From: Dama dama
Lineage: Eukaryota; Chordata; Mammalia; Artiodactyla; Cervidae
Length of the DNA: 64,000 bases
Direction of reading: 5' to 3'
Assembly: GCF_033118175.1 (NCBI RefSeq)
Contig: NC_083701.1
Coordinates: forward strand, 11,613,501 to 11,677,500
The notes under the pieces were generated by a model, which saw only the letters and a program-made list of their open reading frames with translations, had not been told where the DNA came from and did not search any database. The position numbers and the translations under genes were made by a program. Each line of letters begins with the position of its first letter. Position 1 is the stretch's first letter. Shown here one piece after another: positions 52,401-63,019 of this stretch.

Positions 52401-54158
52401 AGTTCTTTGTTAAGTTCTTAGAGATTCATTGGCTATCCATCTTTGCCTATATGCAAGGAGGTAAATTAAATCACTGGACACTTGCAGAGTTTAAACAGTC
52501 TCAGAGTCTTTGTCTCCTTTAAATTAATATTTTATTAATTTATTTTTTATTGATTATTTCCTCACTCGCTGTACTTTGCCTGTCTACCCTAAGTAAAAGT
52601 GGCTTTCAGTTCAGTTCAGTCACTCAGTTGTGTCCGACTCTTTGTGACCCCATGAACCGCAGCATGCCAGGCCTCCCTGTCCATCACCAACTCCTGGAGT
52701 TTACCCAAACTCATGTCCATTGAGTTGGTGATGCCATCTAACCATCTCATCTTCTGTTGTCCCCTTCTCCTCCTGGCTTCAATCTTTTCCAACATCAGGG
52801 TCTTTTCAAATGACTCAGTTCTTTGCATTAGGTGGCCAAAGTATTGGAGTTTCAGCTTCAACATCAGTCCTTCCAATGAACACCCAGGACTGATTTCCTT
52901 TAGGATGGATTGGTTGGATCTTCATGCAGTCCAACAGACTCGCAAGAGTCTTCTCCAACACCACAGTTCAAAAGCGTCAATTCTTCAGTGCTCAACTTTC
53001 TTTATAGTCCAACTCTCACATCCATACATGACTACTGGAAAAACCATAGCCTTGACTAGACGGACCTCTGTTGACAAAGTAATGTCTCTGCTTTTTAATA
53101 TTCTGTCTAGGTTGGTCATAACTTTCCTTCCAAGGAGTAAGCGTCTTTTAATTTCATGGCTGCAATCACCGTCTGCGGTGATTTTGGAGCCCCCTAAAAT
53201 AAAGTCAGCCACTGTTTCCACTGTTTCCCCATCTATTTGCCATGAAGTGATGGGACCGGATGCTATGATCTTAGTTTTCTGAATGTTGAGCTTTAAGCCA
53301 ACTTTTTCACTCTTCTCTTTCACCTTCATCAAGAGGCTCTTTAGTTCTTCTTCACTTTCTGCCCTAAGAGTGGTGTCATCTGCATATCTGAGGTTATTGA
53401 TATTTCTCCCGGCAATCTTGAGTCCAGCTTGTGCTACATCCAGCCTAGTGTTTCTCATAATGTACTCTGCATATAAGTTAAATAAGCAGGGTGACAATAT
53501 ACAGCCTTGATGTACTCCTTTTCCTGTTTGGAACCAGTCTGTTGTCCCATGTCCGGTTCTAAACTGCTGCTTCCTGAGCTACATACAAGTTTCTCAAGAC
53601 AGGGCAGAGATGTTTATGTCTTGTTATTATTCAGTGCCCAGCACATAATAGCTCAGTGATGGGTAACCACTGTTTTAGTAAGTGTGTATAAGATAATGAC
53701 TATTAGTTGCATGAATGAATGAATGCATGAATGTCTAAGAAGAGCAGCATGATATGGGATGTCATTTTCTTCATTCTGAACCTCAGCAACAAGCTCTGCT
53801 AGATGCCTCCTTGCCCACAAGGAGAGCCCTTGGGGCTCCCTGACCCGTGTTTCCTCTCCCCTGGCCTCACCTCTCCTGGAGGTCTTCCCAGTCGCGTGGT
53901 GAGATGGTAACAGACTGAACCTCCAGGGAGCATTCATAGGACTGGGAAGCCTTCCCCGACGCACTCACTTCTAACCCAGCGGTCACATCCACCTCAGCTG
54001 CCTCCGTCTGGACCATTTTGTCACTGAAGAGGAATTTTCCTGTCACTACAGGCTCTGGGGATAGAAAAAAATGACCTTAGGTTTAGCCAAGAATTCACTC
54101 TGGAACAGCTGGTGTGGGAAATAGAATAACTGAGTCCTCTTTTTATCCTAACCCTCTT

Positions 54159-54216
<58 letters not shown>

Positions 54217-55356
54217 AATCTTTATTTACTTAGCCACTCCCCATGGGATCTTACTTTCCCCATCAGGGATTGAACTCAAGTTCTCTGCAGTGGAAGTGCA
54301 GAGTCTTAACCAATGGACCACCAGGGAAGTCCCTACCCCATCCCTCTTACTCATGTAAATCTTAGTGGAGAAACCAGCTGATCATTTAAAGTTTTAAATG
54401 TAAATTACTGCTGAGGACAAGCAATACATCTCTCCAGGGGTTGGATAGCAAGGGATGATGTCCTGATTCCAAGAAGGGATGATATCACTTGCATACAGAT
54501 CCAGGAGAGCCTGAGCATCATCTCTCCAGGCACTGCGTCAGCCCCATGGGGCAGCATACCTAGCAGAAAATGTTTGGGGTGTAGAGCCAGGCAGACCTGA
54601 TTTGGATTCCAGTTCTACCAGTTCCCAGGTGTGTAACTGAACAAGGTATTTTGTTCAGTTTCAATTTGAAAGTGAAAGTGAAGTTGCTCAGTTCTGTCCA
54701 ACTCTTTGAGACCCCATGGACTGTAGCCTACCTGGCTCCTCCGTCCATGAGATTTTCCATGGCAAGAGTACTGGCGTGGGTTGCCATTTCCTTCTCCAGG
54801 GGATCTTCCCCACCCAGGGATCAAACCCGGGTCTCCTGCATTGCAGGCAGTTGCTTTTACCGCCTGAGCCACCAGGGAAATAAATTTAAATTTATTCTTA
54901 TGCAAATGGAGCTATTAACCCCCACTTCAGAGGCTGCTGTGAGGATTCAGTGTGCTAAAATGTGTCTGGGTCCAGCTAATTAGTTAGATTCTCAAAGAAG
55001 CCTGGCTCCTTGCCCTGTGCCTTGAGGCAAGGCTGGTTTGGCATCTACCTGTGCAGGTGTCTTGGGGGTTTCTTGGGTGCTCGACTGTGAGCGCCCTTGT
55101 GTTTTACTCCTTACCTCCTTCACCCCTCGTTGACACTACCTGGGACTGAAGAACTTGGCTCCAGGATGTCCATGAGGATGCAGTCACCTGGAACATCAGG
55201 TTGTTTCCAGAACTGAGAGAGGATCCTCCTCTTCTGCCACAGTAGACTCAGGAGACAGAATTTGTTGGCACTCTGCGGGTTTTGGATGGGCTTCAAGTCT
55301 TTGCCTCCAAGCTCTTTGACCAAATTCTTGTTGGTATGCTCAAACAGGGAGGTCAT
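40415..55356 (-). CDS. GSDMC: Gasdermin-C, complete coding exons
   Basis: Gasdermins are cytosolic proteins whose N-terminal part forms membrane pores after a protease cuts the hinge; caspase-8 is the known GSDMC protease. Exons, read directly: 55356-55140 (ATG 55356-55354; NLVKELGGKDLKPI), 54054-53871, 50201-50033 (GDNLYVVTEVVQLI), 48182-48071 (GTVMAYKRKQLVFQENG), hinge exons in 45.02-44.07 kb, 43510-43484, 42629-42490 (KDQGALQDFTDM), 42170-42056 (IIYLLEALL), 41383-41310 (WSMEKRILPQQQEL) and 40654-40415 (SALYGSLLMLQQLAEA, TGA). All junctions keep phase. Using hinge exons 44466-44397, 44242-44183 and 44099-44071 the frame stays open for about 478 residues, near the 508 of human GSDMC. The start exon has a good acceptor at 55362-55361. 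The only irregular site is the acceptor of the 44099-44071 exon. Non-coding 5' exons, promoter and poly(A) site were not identified. Confidence 0.93.
41737..41961 (-). mobile_element. Bov-tA SINE in GSDMC intron
   Basis: Starts cgtgctaagttgcttcagtc and ends accatgtgggaagccc. Confidence 0.85.
43336..43355 (+). repeat. (GAAT)n short tandem repeat
   Basis: Four GAAT units and a partial fifth in a GSDMC intron. Confidence 0.8.
44071..44099 (-). other. GSDMC: GSDMC hinge microexon, downstream copy
   Basis: Reads EKWQMQSAMG and joins in phase to the 43510-43484 exon. Donor GTGAGT is strong. The base pair before the exon is not AG (sequence ctctcc, then ggagaaatgg), where the sibling copy has a good AG. 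Either this exon uses a non-standard site or it is skipped. Confidence 0.5.
44183..44242 (-). other. GSDMC: GSDMC hinge exon 2, intact copy
   Basis: Sixty bases, acceptor TTTCAG, donor GTAATG. Open in the phase supplied by copy A or B. A homologous but damaged copy lies near 44,775-44,825, where the same frame hits TGA. Confidence 0.6.
44397..44466 (-). other. GSDMC: GSDMC hinge exon, copy B
   Basis: Seventy bases, acceptor CAG before 44466, donor GTTCTC. Encodes ILSISDDDKQKAFSELEVPQ and has the same phase-in and phase-out as copy A. Since neither length is a multiple of three, splicing both in series would break the frame, so the two look mutually exclusive. Confidence 0.75.
44560..44589 (-). 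other. GSDMC: GSDMC hinge microexon, upstream copy
   Basis: Thirty bases with good sites (acceptor CTTCCAG, donor GTAAGC), so it could be included without changing frame. Clearly related to the microexon at 44099-44071. Confidence 0.5.
44955..45021 (-). other. GSDMC: GSDMC hinge exon, copy A
   Basis: Sixty-seven bases, acceptor CAG before 45021, weak donor GTCTCT after 44955. Enters in phase 1 directly after the 48.1-kb exon, giving AILISHDDKRKTFPEDE, the expected continuation of GSDMC. Leaves in phase 2. Homologous to copy B 0.55 kb further along. Confidence 0.75.
45241..46930 (+). mobile_element. BovB LINE, 1.69 kb, in GSDMC intron
   Basis: Opposite in orientation to GSDMC. Flanked by acacctag (45233-45240) and acacttag (46931-46938), a target duplication with one mismatch. 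Encodes broken reverse transcriptase: motifs NKASGGDGIPVKLF, KVMLKILQARL, SVDHNKLWKILKEMG and RYADDTTLMAE are visible but frameshifts and stops (for example near 45,818 and 46,309) break them. 5'-truncated. Confidence 0.95.
47238..47335 (+). repeat. TG-rich microsatellite pair
   Basis: Two TG-rich runs (about 47245-47272 and 47312-47333) separated by related sequence. Confidence 0.7.
47609..47702 (+). mobile_element. Partial Bov-tA SINE in GSDMC intron
   Basis: tRNA-Glu-derived head gcttccctggtcgctcagat, about 370 bases past the GSDMC exon at 48182-48071. Confidence 0.8.
48480..48634 (+). repeat. Ruminant L1 3' end with poly(A)
   Basis: G-rich start, acttcattgtacagcagaaa, then a run of 20 A's. 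Confidence 0.75.
49500..49697 (+). mobile_element. Bov-tA SINE in GSDMC intron
   Basis: Head tgggcttctcaggtggctca, standard body. Confidence 0.8.
50965..51665 (-). mobile_element. Diverged BovB LINE 3' part in GSDMC intron
   Basis: Reverse BovB from tttttcagtcgctaaatcat to the region of gccatgatcttagttttggt. No usable frame. Confidence 0.85.
52609..53600 (-). mobile_element. BovB LINE 3' part in GSDMC intron
   Basis: Reverse BovB beginning with the tail cagttcagttcagtcactca. Minus strand still reads NINNLRYADDTTLRAESEEE before breaking. Confidence 0.92.
54162..54217 (+). repeat. (A)n(TA)n(TG)n compound microsatellite
   Basis: A-run followed by about 11 TA and 12 TG units in a GSDMC intron. 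Confidence 0.9.
54218..54334 (-). repeat. CHR-type SINE fragment
   Basis: Ends accaatggaccaccagggaa, the head of the CHR-type SINE in reverse, next to the microsatellite that likely derives from its tail. Confidence 0.6.
54668..54880 (-). mobile_element. Bov-A2/Bov-tA SINE in GSDMC intron
   Basis: Begins gaaagtgaaagtgaagttgc and ends ctgagccaccagggaa. Confidence 0.85.
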
Positions 55357-55767
55357 GATGCTAGGAGCGTAGAGGGGAATACAAAGTTCATTTGGGAGAA
55401 AGGGGGCAACCTCTGATAGATCCTTGATGTTTTTCCCCAAAGGAATGGACATGATAGGAGATGAATTTAGGTCTTAAACCAGACACAGAAGGGCAAATAC
55501 TACAAAATCTTATTTGTATGCAAATTTTAAATAGCTAAACTTGTGGAAGAAGCAGAGAGTATGATGGTGTCCAGGGGTTTAGGGGGGAAATGGAGTGATA
55601 TTGGTCAAAGTGTTCAAAGTTTCAGTTATACTAGATGAAAAAAACCATGGAGATCTAATGTACAAAATGGTGACTATATAGTTAACACTATTGTATACTT
55701 GAAATATGCTGAGGACGTATCTTAAGTGTTCTCATCACACGTGCACAACAGGGAGTATGTGAGGTGG

Positions 55768-55994
55768 TGAAAGTAGAAAGTATTAGGTGCTCAGTCATAT
55801 TTGATTCTTTGCGACCCCATGGCTTGTAGCCCACCGGGCTCCTCTGTCCATGGAATTCTCCAGGCAAGAATATTGGAGTGGGGTGCCACTCCCTTCTCCA
55901 GGGGATCTTCCTGATCCAGGCATCGAACCCATGGTTCTTATATCTCCCGCATTGCAGGCAGATCCTTTACTGTCTGAGCCACCAAGGAAGCCCA
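55768..55994 (-). mobile_element. Bov-tA SINE
   Basis: Begins gtgaaagtagaaagtattag and ends ctgagccaccaaggaagccc. About 0.4 kb upstream of the GSDMC start exon. Confidence 0.85.
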
Positions 55995-56317
55995 TGTGAG
56001 GTGGTGGGTATGTTTATTAGCTTTATTATGGTGACCATTTTACAATGTATATATGTATATTAAAATATCAAGTTATAAACCTTAAGTATATAGAATTTTT
56101 ATCATTTATATCTCAATAAATCTGAAAAAAGGACTAAACAGATTTATAAAAAAGCACAAAAAGGAAGTAAATCCCAGGCAGTTATGTAGATTGGAGCTCA
56201 GAGCCAAGAACTGCCCTGGAGTTCCAAGTGTTTGAATTATCTGTGTGTAACTGAAACCAGTTACCACTTCCTGGTGTAGTCCTTACCACGTACTGCCAGT
56301 GTAGTAAGGATGTGTGT

Positions 56318-56504
56318 GTGCATGCTCAGCTTTGTCTGACTCTTTGTGACCCCACGGACTGTAGCCCACCAGGCTCCTCTGTCCATGGAATTCTCCAGGC
56401 AAGAATACTGGAGTGGGTTGCCATGCCCTCCTCCAGGGTATCTTCCTGACCTAGAGGCTGAACCTCCTGCAGATTCTTAACTGCTCAGCCACTAGGGAAG
56501 CCCA
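56318..56504 (-). mobile_element. Bov-tA SINE
   Basis: Begins gtgcatgctcagctttgtct and ends cagccactagggaagccc. Confidence 0.8.
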
Positions 56505-56927
56505 GTAATGATGCAGACATGAATAAATAGTTAATAGTTGGGTAGGCAAAAATGTGAAGTGCATTTTTCAGACCACATCGAGTGAGAGCAATTCGTTGCT
56601 CTCTCTTGGGGAAATAGGAACAAGATTTTCCAGTTATATAGAATTCACTTTTTGAACATTCATTGAGTGTTGAATAAAGACAGAATTTTCAACAATTCAA
56701 ATAAAATCCCTGATGTGACTTTCAGTTTTGTCTAGTGTGGGCCCTGGAAGGGCTCAAAGGACAACAGAGAGACACAAGAACAAAAAAGGGTTTTCTCAGC
56801 CTGGGCCTGGATAAAGATATATCAAAGATACATCCCTGAGCCTTACATCCTTGTAGATTGTTATCAGGAATTCTCTTTTACTAATGTGAACTTTGGAGGA
56901 AGCAGTACCTTCTCTGGGGGTCACATT

Positions 56928-57122
56928 GTGCTGTGCTGAGTCACTCAGTTGTGTCCGACTCTTTGCGACCCCATGGACTGTAACCTGCCAGGTTCCTCTG
57001 TCCATGGGATTCTCCAGGCAAGAATACTGGAGGGGGGTTGCCATGCCCTCCCCCAGGGGATCTTCCCGACCCAGCAATCGAACCCACATCTCTTGCATTG
57101 CAGGAGGATTCTTTACCGTCTG
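56928..57122 (-). mobile_element. Bov-tA SINE
   Basis: Begins tgtgctgtgctgagtcactc and ends ggattctttaccgtctga. Confidence 0.85.
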
Positions 57123-58647
57123 AAAAACCCAAACAAATGCACCTCTGTTCATTTCACAAATCTACCCTGAACATTTCTGTCTCTGGCCAGAGTGTAATCT
57201 CTTCTCTTCTTGTTCATCCCCTGAGTCTCCAGTTAGAACTTACCAGGCTGTGTATTGTTTTGCCTTGTAGAAAAGATTCCAGTTGAGTAGGGTCCCTTCA
57301 GACCTTCTGATGTCAAGCAGAGTTTGACAAACTTCAGGGAGTAGATACACGTGACTCTACTCACTGTTTTCTCTCCACCAGTAAGTCTCTGACTGAATTT
57401 CCAATGCAAAATCCTAGAAAAACAAGCATACGACTGGCTCTCTTCTCTTCCAGGAGACTAGGTGAATTCTGGATCATGGAATCTTACCTTCTTAATTCCT
57501 TATCAGCCAAAAGTCTGTGGAGTAGAATCAGGCAGTGCTTGGTTCTATATGTACTAGGCTGTCTTGGAGCAGACTGGACCGAGATCCTGGGAAGTGGTGC
57601 TCTTTCCCTGGCACAAAGAGAACTGGCTGAACAGGTCTTGTATTTATGCATTTATTAGTCATTGTGACCGTAATAACACACCTGGCTTACATTTTATCTC
57701 AAGTGTGCTGTATGTAAAATGCAATCCTGGATCAGCAAGGAAGGGCCAAGAGTAAGCAATGCTGATTTAATGAAGATTTCAGAGGTGGGCGAGGTGGGGT
57801 AGGGGCATTGTACAACACAGGTTGGTTTCTTGACAAGTCTCCATTAGGCATCTTTTCAGCTAAGCCTTTTCAGAGGTTTTCATGTAGGTCTTTCCTCTCA
57901 GCACCTCCTTCCTCCCCCTGACTCACGCCTGTGTCTCTGTCTCTCCATTCCTGTTTCTGCTCTCCTGGTCACAGGCTTGCATATTTCTGCCATTTCGCTT
58001 CTTGGTTTCTGTTCTGTCGCACATTCTCTCTTCCCTTTCTTTTCCAGGGCAACCTGAGCTTCTCAAAGCCCTCCCTCACTGACCTACTCAGTCAGCAGCC
58101 AGCTGCAATTGCTAGTCTCTGGGTCTACATTTTCCTACATACTGTCTGGACTCCAGTGTTAGGGGTACAGAGGTTAGTAAGACAGAGTGCCTGATTCCAA
58201 ATGCTTACCTTTATTGTGGGGGAGACAGACAATGCCCATTTTAAGACTGGCGAAGTAAAGAAGATAGAGGACAAGTGTGTCCTCACAAATGCACAGAAAT
58301 CACATTTGTGGACAGGTATGTGTGTAGTTTGTGCTGAGTTTTCAGCCGGCTCCCCTCTGTTTGCTGGGATTCATGGTTCCTCCATCTCGCCTTCTTGCCT
58401 CTTCAATCTACTTTTCCTTAACGTCCTGTGCTCACTTCACTCCTTTGCCAGGATTGCCCAAACAATCCATCTTGGAATTACCTTTCTGATGTATATGTTG
58501 CATTTCCCGATTCTTTCCCAGTGTCACATTTAAGAAGCCAGGGTGGGCACTTAATCAAACCCCTCTCTGTCACTGTTGGTTCTGCCTTCACAGTAGACCT
58601 GGGTCTGAAACAGGAGGAAGAGGGCAGGGCACAACCGTTAAAAGAAT

Positions 58648-59099
58648 GACATAGCCATAGGACATGACATGGCCGGTTAGAACCAACGAGGTCCAAGGAG
58701 GTGGAAGAGACTGCCGCTAGCCTCAGTATATGCTCCTTGCAGCGGAGCAGCAAGCTAAATGACATACCCACAGGGGCCATGACAGTGCTAAGTCCAACCA
58801 TAAAAGGTCAACCAGTGGGCGGTGGACAGTTTCTGGAAATCCCCACCCTTTCCCCCTAAACAGTTGGACTACTTCTCCCACTCATTAGCCTACGAAATTA
58901 CCCACCGACTTATGAGATGGCCCACACTCTGTGTGTGGAGCATGCTTCTCTCCTAATAAATCCACGTCTTACCTGTCATTTGTTTCTCCCTGAATTCTTC
59001 ACCAAGAACCTGAGCTTCATTGAGTCCTGAGGCCAGACGCGTGGTCTCAGTTAAAAGACCACAGGTTCAAGTCCCCATCTGGGACACACGGGTTCTGAT
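58648..59099 (+). repeat. Probable endogenous-retrovirus solo LTR
   Basis: LTR-like features: tgacatagccataggacatg start, an AATAAA (58954-58959) in ctcctaataaatccacgtct, then gagcttcattgagtcctgag before the end. No coding part and no clear target duplication, so borders are approximate. Confidence 0.45.
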
Positions 59100-59699
59100 C
59101 TGCTCTCTTTGTATCAGTTTCTGGGCTGAATTCTGGCCCAGTGACCATCACCTCTCACCTGCATCCCTGTAATCCTCTCCCAACCAGGCTTTATACTTTG
59201 GCCCTTACTGTGTCTGTTGTCAACATAGCAACCACAAGCATCTTCTTAAAAGATGCAGTGATTTTTTTATTTTACTCTTGAGCTCAAGCCCTTCCATAGC
59301 CGCCAATTCTACTTCAAGTCCAAACCACGTCTTAAGAATGACTAAGCGTAGACTGCACCAACTTATCCTCACTCTGATGAATTCTCACACTTGTTCCTTC
59401 TGCTTTCATGCCAAGTATTTCTTTCTTTAAAGTCTTTGCACTTCCTTATTCCTCTGCCTGGACTCCCCCCCCCCTCCCCCGCAGTGGCTGTTCTGTCCAC
59501 TTCCCATCTTATAACCGTTTAAGTCTCTGTTCAAAAGTCCCTTCTCAGTGAGGCCTTCCCGGTCAAATTGCCAAGACCACCATTACCTCTCCCGCTGCTC
59601 ATGGATTTTTACCATTCCTAGCCCTCTATCTGGCCCTGTAGTTGATGATAGTTCCGAGCCTCCCTTGGGTCTTCAGAGCATCCATGGGTGAGAGTTCAG

Positions 59700-59960
59700 A
59701 AGATACACAGCCTATCCAGTTGGCCCCAAATGGAAGTCAGCGTTCAGCAGGGCCCGAGGTCTGGGCAGAGAACCCCCCAGCCCTGAAACTCTCCTCTCTA
59801 CAAAGGTTTTCTACCTATCATAATCTGAGATGAGAAGAATGGCTGGATGGCAAAGAAGCCAGGTTACTCCTGCTGGATCCTTTCACGTCCCTATACCTTG
59901 GGCCCCCCTTCCCACTCACGCCCCTCCCCCAACTCCACCCCAGGCCAGATGCCAAAGCTT
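59700..59960 (-). pseudogene. Degraded third copy of the GSDMC hinge exon
   Basis: Exon-like piece starting at 59842 with an intact CAG acceptor. It reads ILLISDYDR and then TAG (59813-59811). The flanking intron also matches copies A and B (for example ctgctggatcctttcac at 59869-59885, also beside copy A). It lies 4.5 kb upstream of the GSDMC start codon, so it cannot be used as a GSDMC hinge and is probably the remnant of an older tandem copy. Confidence 0.7.
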
Positions 59961-60038
59961 TTCTCAGTGTGGCCTGGGAACCCCTGGCATCAGAATCACC
60001 TGGAATGATCATTCAAACTCAGAATCGCTGACCTTACA

Positions 60039-60246
60039 CTGGCTTCCCTGGTGGCTCAGATGGTAAAGAATCTGCCTGCAATGCAGGAGACCCAGGTTTG
60101 ACCCGTGGGTTGGGAAGATTCCCCTGGAGAAGGAAATGGCCACCCACTCCAGTATTCTTTCCTGGGAAGTCCCATGGATAGAGAAGCCTGGCAAACTACA
60201 GTCCATGGAGTTGCAAAAGAGTCGGACACAACTGAGCAACTAACAA
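60039..60246 (+). mobile_element. Bov-tA SINE
   Basis: Head ggcttccctggtggctcaga, ending cacaactgagcaactaacaa. Confidence 0.9.
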
Positions 60247-60521
60247 TTTTCATTGAATCAGACTTTCTGAAGAGGAAGCTGGGGCCTCTATTTTAGTTCA
60301 CCTGTGATTTTTTCCCTAGCTTTATTGAGATATCAACCTATAACGTATACAAGGTTAAGGTGTCCAGTGTGATGATTTGATGCATGTGTATATTGCAAAA
60401 TGGTTACCACAATTAGGTTAGTTCACACTTTCATCCCCTCATATAATTGCCATTTTTTGTGGTAACGTTTAAGATCTACACTCTTAACAACTTCGAGTAT
60501 ATAATATGCAGTTGTTTTTTA

Positions 60522-60806
60522 GATTTTTATTTGCTTATTTATTTTTGGCTCTGCTGGGTCTTCATTGCTGCATGGGCTTTTTCTTTAGCTGCGGCGAGTG
60601 GTGGCTACTTTGTAGTTGCCGTGTGCAGGCTTCTCATTGCAGTGGCTTCTCGTGGTGGGGCACGTGGGCTCTAGAGTGCAGGCTCAGTAGTGGGGCATGT
60701 GGGCTTCGCGCTTTGTGACACGTGGAATTGTCCCAGACCAAGGATCAAACCTGTGTCCTCTGTGTTGGCAGGCAAATTTTTAACCACGGGGCTGCCAGGG
60801 AAGTCC
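60522..60806 (-). mobile_element. CHR-type SINE
   Basis: Contains cttctcattgcagtggcttc and ends gggctgccagggaagtcc. Confidence 0.7.
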
Positions 60807-60823
60807 AATCCAGTATTGTTAAT

Positions 60824-61478
60824 TGTCAGGGAATGTTTGACGGGAGGATTCCTACGTGCTGCCTCTCATGAGTCCTTTGTTCCTCTTCAAGCAGAACAGC
60901 ACGCTGCTCCCAGGGACTGAGGTCATTGTGTGAGGCAGGTTTGGGTATCCTTTAGTAAACATTCTCTTTATGACAAAAGTGCTTAGTCTCGCTCCCCTTT
61001 CTTGAGATATGGATTGTCTCCTGACCTTGTGACTAACATTACCCCTTGTTCCCTTGGTAACGGTTGCTGTACGTTTGGTTTTCTGAACTCTATCATTCCC
61101 AAAAGAAGTTTTTTGTACCACAGCCTATTTATACTCATAAAAAAATCATTAAACACCTTTGCTCCATCAGAGCTTAGGTCCCCGTGTCTTTTTTCTCTCT
61201 CTTTCTCTCTCTCTCTCTCTTTCTGGCTGATTCTCTGGAGCGTGGAGACCCGTCGTGCTCACTTTCCTGCCCGGGTTTCTAAGACCCTCTCAAGAAGGCA
61301 CTTTGTGCCTTCACCCCCTCTAGAGGGTGCCTGGTGCCTTCATGAGTGATGCAAGTCCTGTGTCAAGGGCTTTATTGGTCCTCTGCATAAACCAGGGAAT
61401 ATCAGCCTCTTTCTCTCTTTTACTTTCTTATCGTCGACTCCGTACCACCAGGTTCCGGTCCATTAAAGGACCCCAACA
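60824..61478 (+). mobile_element. Endogenous-retrovirus solo LTR with 6-bp target duplication
   Basis: A 655-base element starting TGTCAGGG and ending CCCCAACA, flanked on both sides by GTTAAT (60818-60823 and 61479-61484). A 6-bp duplication is typical of class II (ERVK-like) elements. It has a CATTAAA polyadenylation-like signal near 61146 and a CT-rich run at about 61184-61224. No internal proviral genes remain. Confidence 0.85.
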
Positions 61479-61792
61479 GTTAATGACAGTTGACATTAGA
61501 TCCCCTAGACACATTCGTCTTATAACTAGAAGTTTGTACCCTTTGACCAACGTCTTCCCATTCCGTCCACCCCCCAGGCCCTGGCAGCCATCATTCTATT
61601 CTTTGTTTGTATGACTTTGGCATTTTTATCGTCCACGTATAAGTGAGATGACACACTATTTGCCTTTCTCTGCTGATTTGTCTCGCATAGAATAATGTCC
61701 TTGAGCTCCATCCAGTGTTGCACAAAAGTGGCTTGGAGTTTACATGTTAAATAAGCACTTCCAGGGCAATTATATACAATCTAACGTGATAT

Positions 61793-61998
61793 TGGGCTTC
61801 CCATGTGGCGCTAGTGGTGAAACATCTGTCTGCCAATGCAGGAGACAGAAGAGATGCAGGTTTGATCTCTGGGTCAGGATGATTTCCTGGAGGACAAAAT
61901 GGAAACCCACTCCAGTATTCTTGCCTGAAAAATCCCATGGACAGCGGAACTTGGTGGGCTACAGTCCATAAGATCGCAGAGTCAGACATGACTGAAAA
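61793..61998 (+). mobile_element. Bov-tA SINE
   Basis: Head tgggcttcccatgtggcgct, ending gagtcagacatgactgaaaa. Confidence 0.85.
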
Positions 61999-62472
61999 CA
62001 TGATATTAGATTGTAACATCATTCAATCTAATGTATACATTACACTGCCTTTAAAAGGAAAGGAAATTGGCTTCTTCCCTCCGTCCTCTAGGGTTGTCTT
62101 CCTGTTCCCTGTTATTTTACTCTCCTCGAAGCTCCTCCCTCACCTCTCTATCTAATTCTGCCGTCATCCCGGGTGATTTCCAATTTCATGTAAGAAATAT
62201 ACAGAGGCCTGAGTCTTGCCTAAGACCAAGCGTTAAGTGTTTGTCAGAGGACGAGAGCCCATCAAGGAAGCAGAGTGGAAATGATCCCATAAACGGAGAC
62301 CCCATAGATCACGGTGTGGCAGTGTCTGGGGAGAAGAGAGTTCTAGGACAGAATGATCAAGTATGTGTTCCGTGGTGGTGCATGCAGAATACATTCACCA
62401 AAGGACAGACTGCAGTGGGTTGAGGTGTGGGTGCTGGCGAGAGGGTGAGGACACAGGGTGTAGGAGATTCTT

Positions 62473-62499
62473 TACCGTCTGAGCCACCAGGGAAGTCTC
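62473..62499 (-). mobile_element. Tiny head-only SINE insertion
   Basis: Twenty-seven bases matching only the 5' tRNA-like head of a Bov-tA SINE in reverse (gtctgagccaccagggaagt). It sits between perfect 16-bp repeats of ggtgtaggagattctt at 62457-62472 and 62500-62515. Confidence 0.8.
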
Positions 62500-62748
62500 G
62501 GTGTAGGAGATTCTTAAGGAAGTTTCTATGAGGGGCAAGTGGGTGGGATGAGGGGAATCACTGGAGGAGGGCACCTGGGTGAAGGGGTTTATGAGCTGGC
62601 AGAGACCTGATCTGGTCATCAGGTCCTGGGGAAGCACTTGGGTGACCTGGAGAGGGTGAAGATAAGCTTGTGTCCATCACTTCGCTGGACACCTTTCTCT
62701 AATCATCACATCAACTCTGAAGAGAAGGTCTCTTCCACTTTACAGATG

Positions 62749-63019
62749 CTGCTGCTAAGTCACTTCAGTTGTGGCCGACTCTGTGCGACCCCATAGGTGG
62801 CAGCCCACCAGGCTCTGCTGTCCCTGGGATTCTCCAGGCAAGAATACTAGGGTGGGTTGCCATTTCCTTCTCCAATGCATGAAAGTGAAAAGGGAAAGTG
62901 AAGTCGCTCAGTCATGTCTGACTCTTCGCAATCCCCTGGGCTGCAGCCCACCAGGTTCCTCTGTCTATGGGATTTTCCAGGCAAGAGTACTGGAGTGGGG
63001 TGCCATTGCCTTCTCCCAT
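62749..63019 (-). mobile_element. Bov-A2 SINE (two units)
   Basis: Two related units joined by gcatgaaagtgaaaagggaa, the classic dimeric Bov-A2 arrangement. Confidence 0.9.

Larger units (their letters stand above)
60308..61745 (-). repeat. Old L1 (L1MA-like) 3' end split by two insertions
   Basis: Pieces at about 60308-60520 (ctttattgagatatcaacct) and 61485-61745 (agaagtttgtaccctttgac) belong together. A CHR SINE and a solo LTR were inserted between them. Confidence 0.65.

Noticed and set aside
60039..60110. tRNA-Glu-like sequence as a tRNA gene
   Set aside because: It is the head of a Bov-tA SINE, followed by the SINE body.
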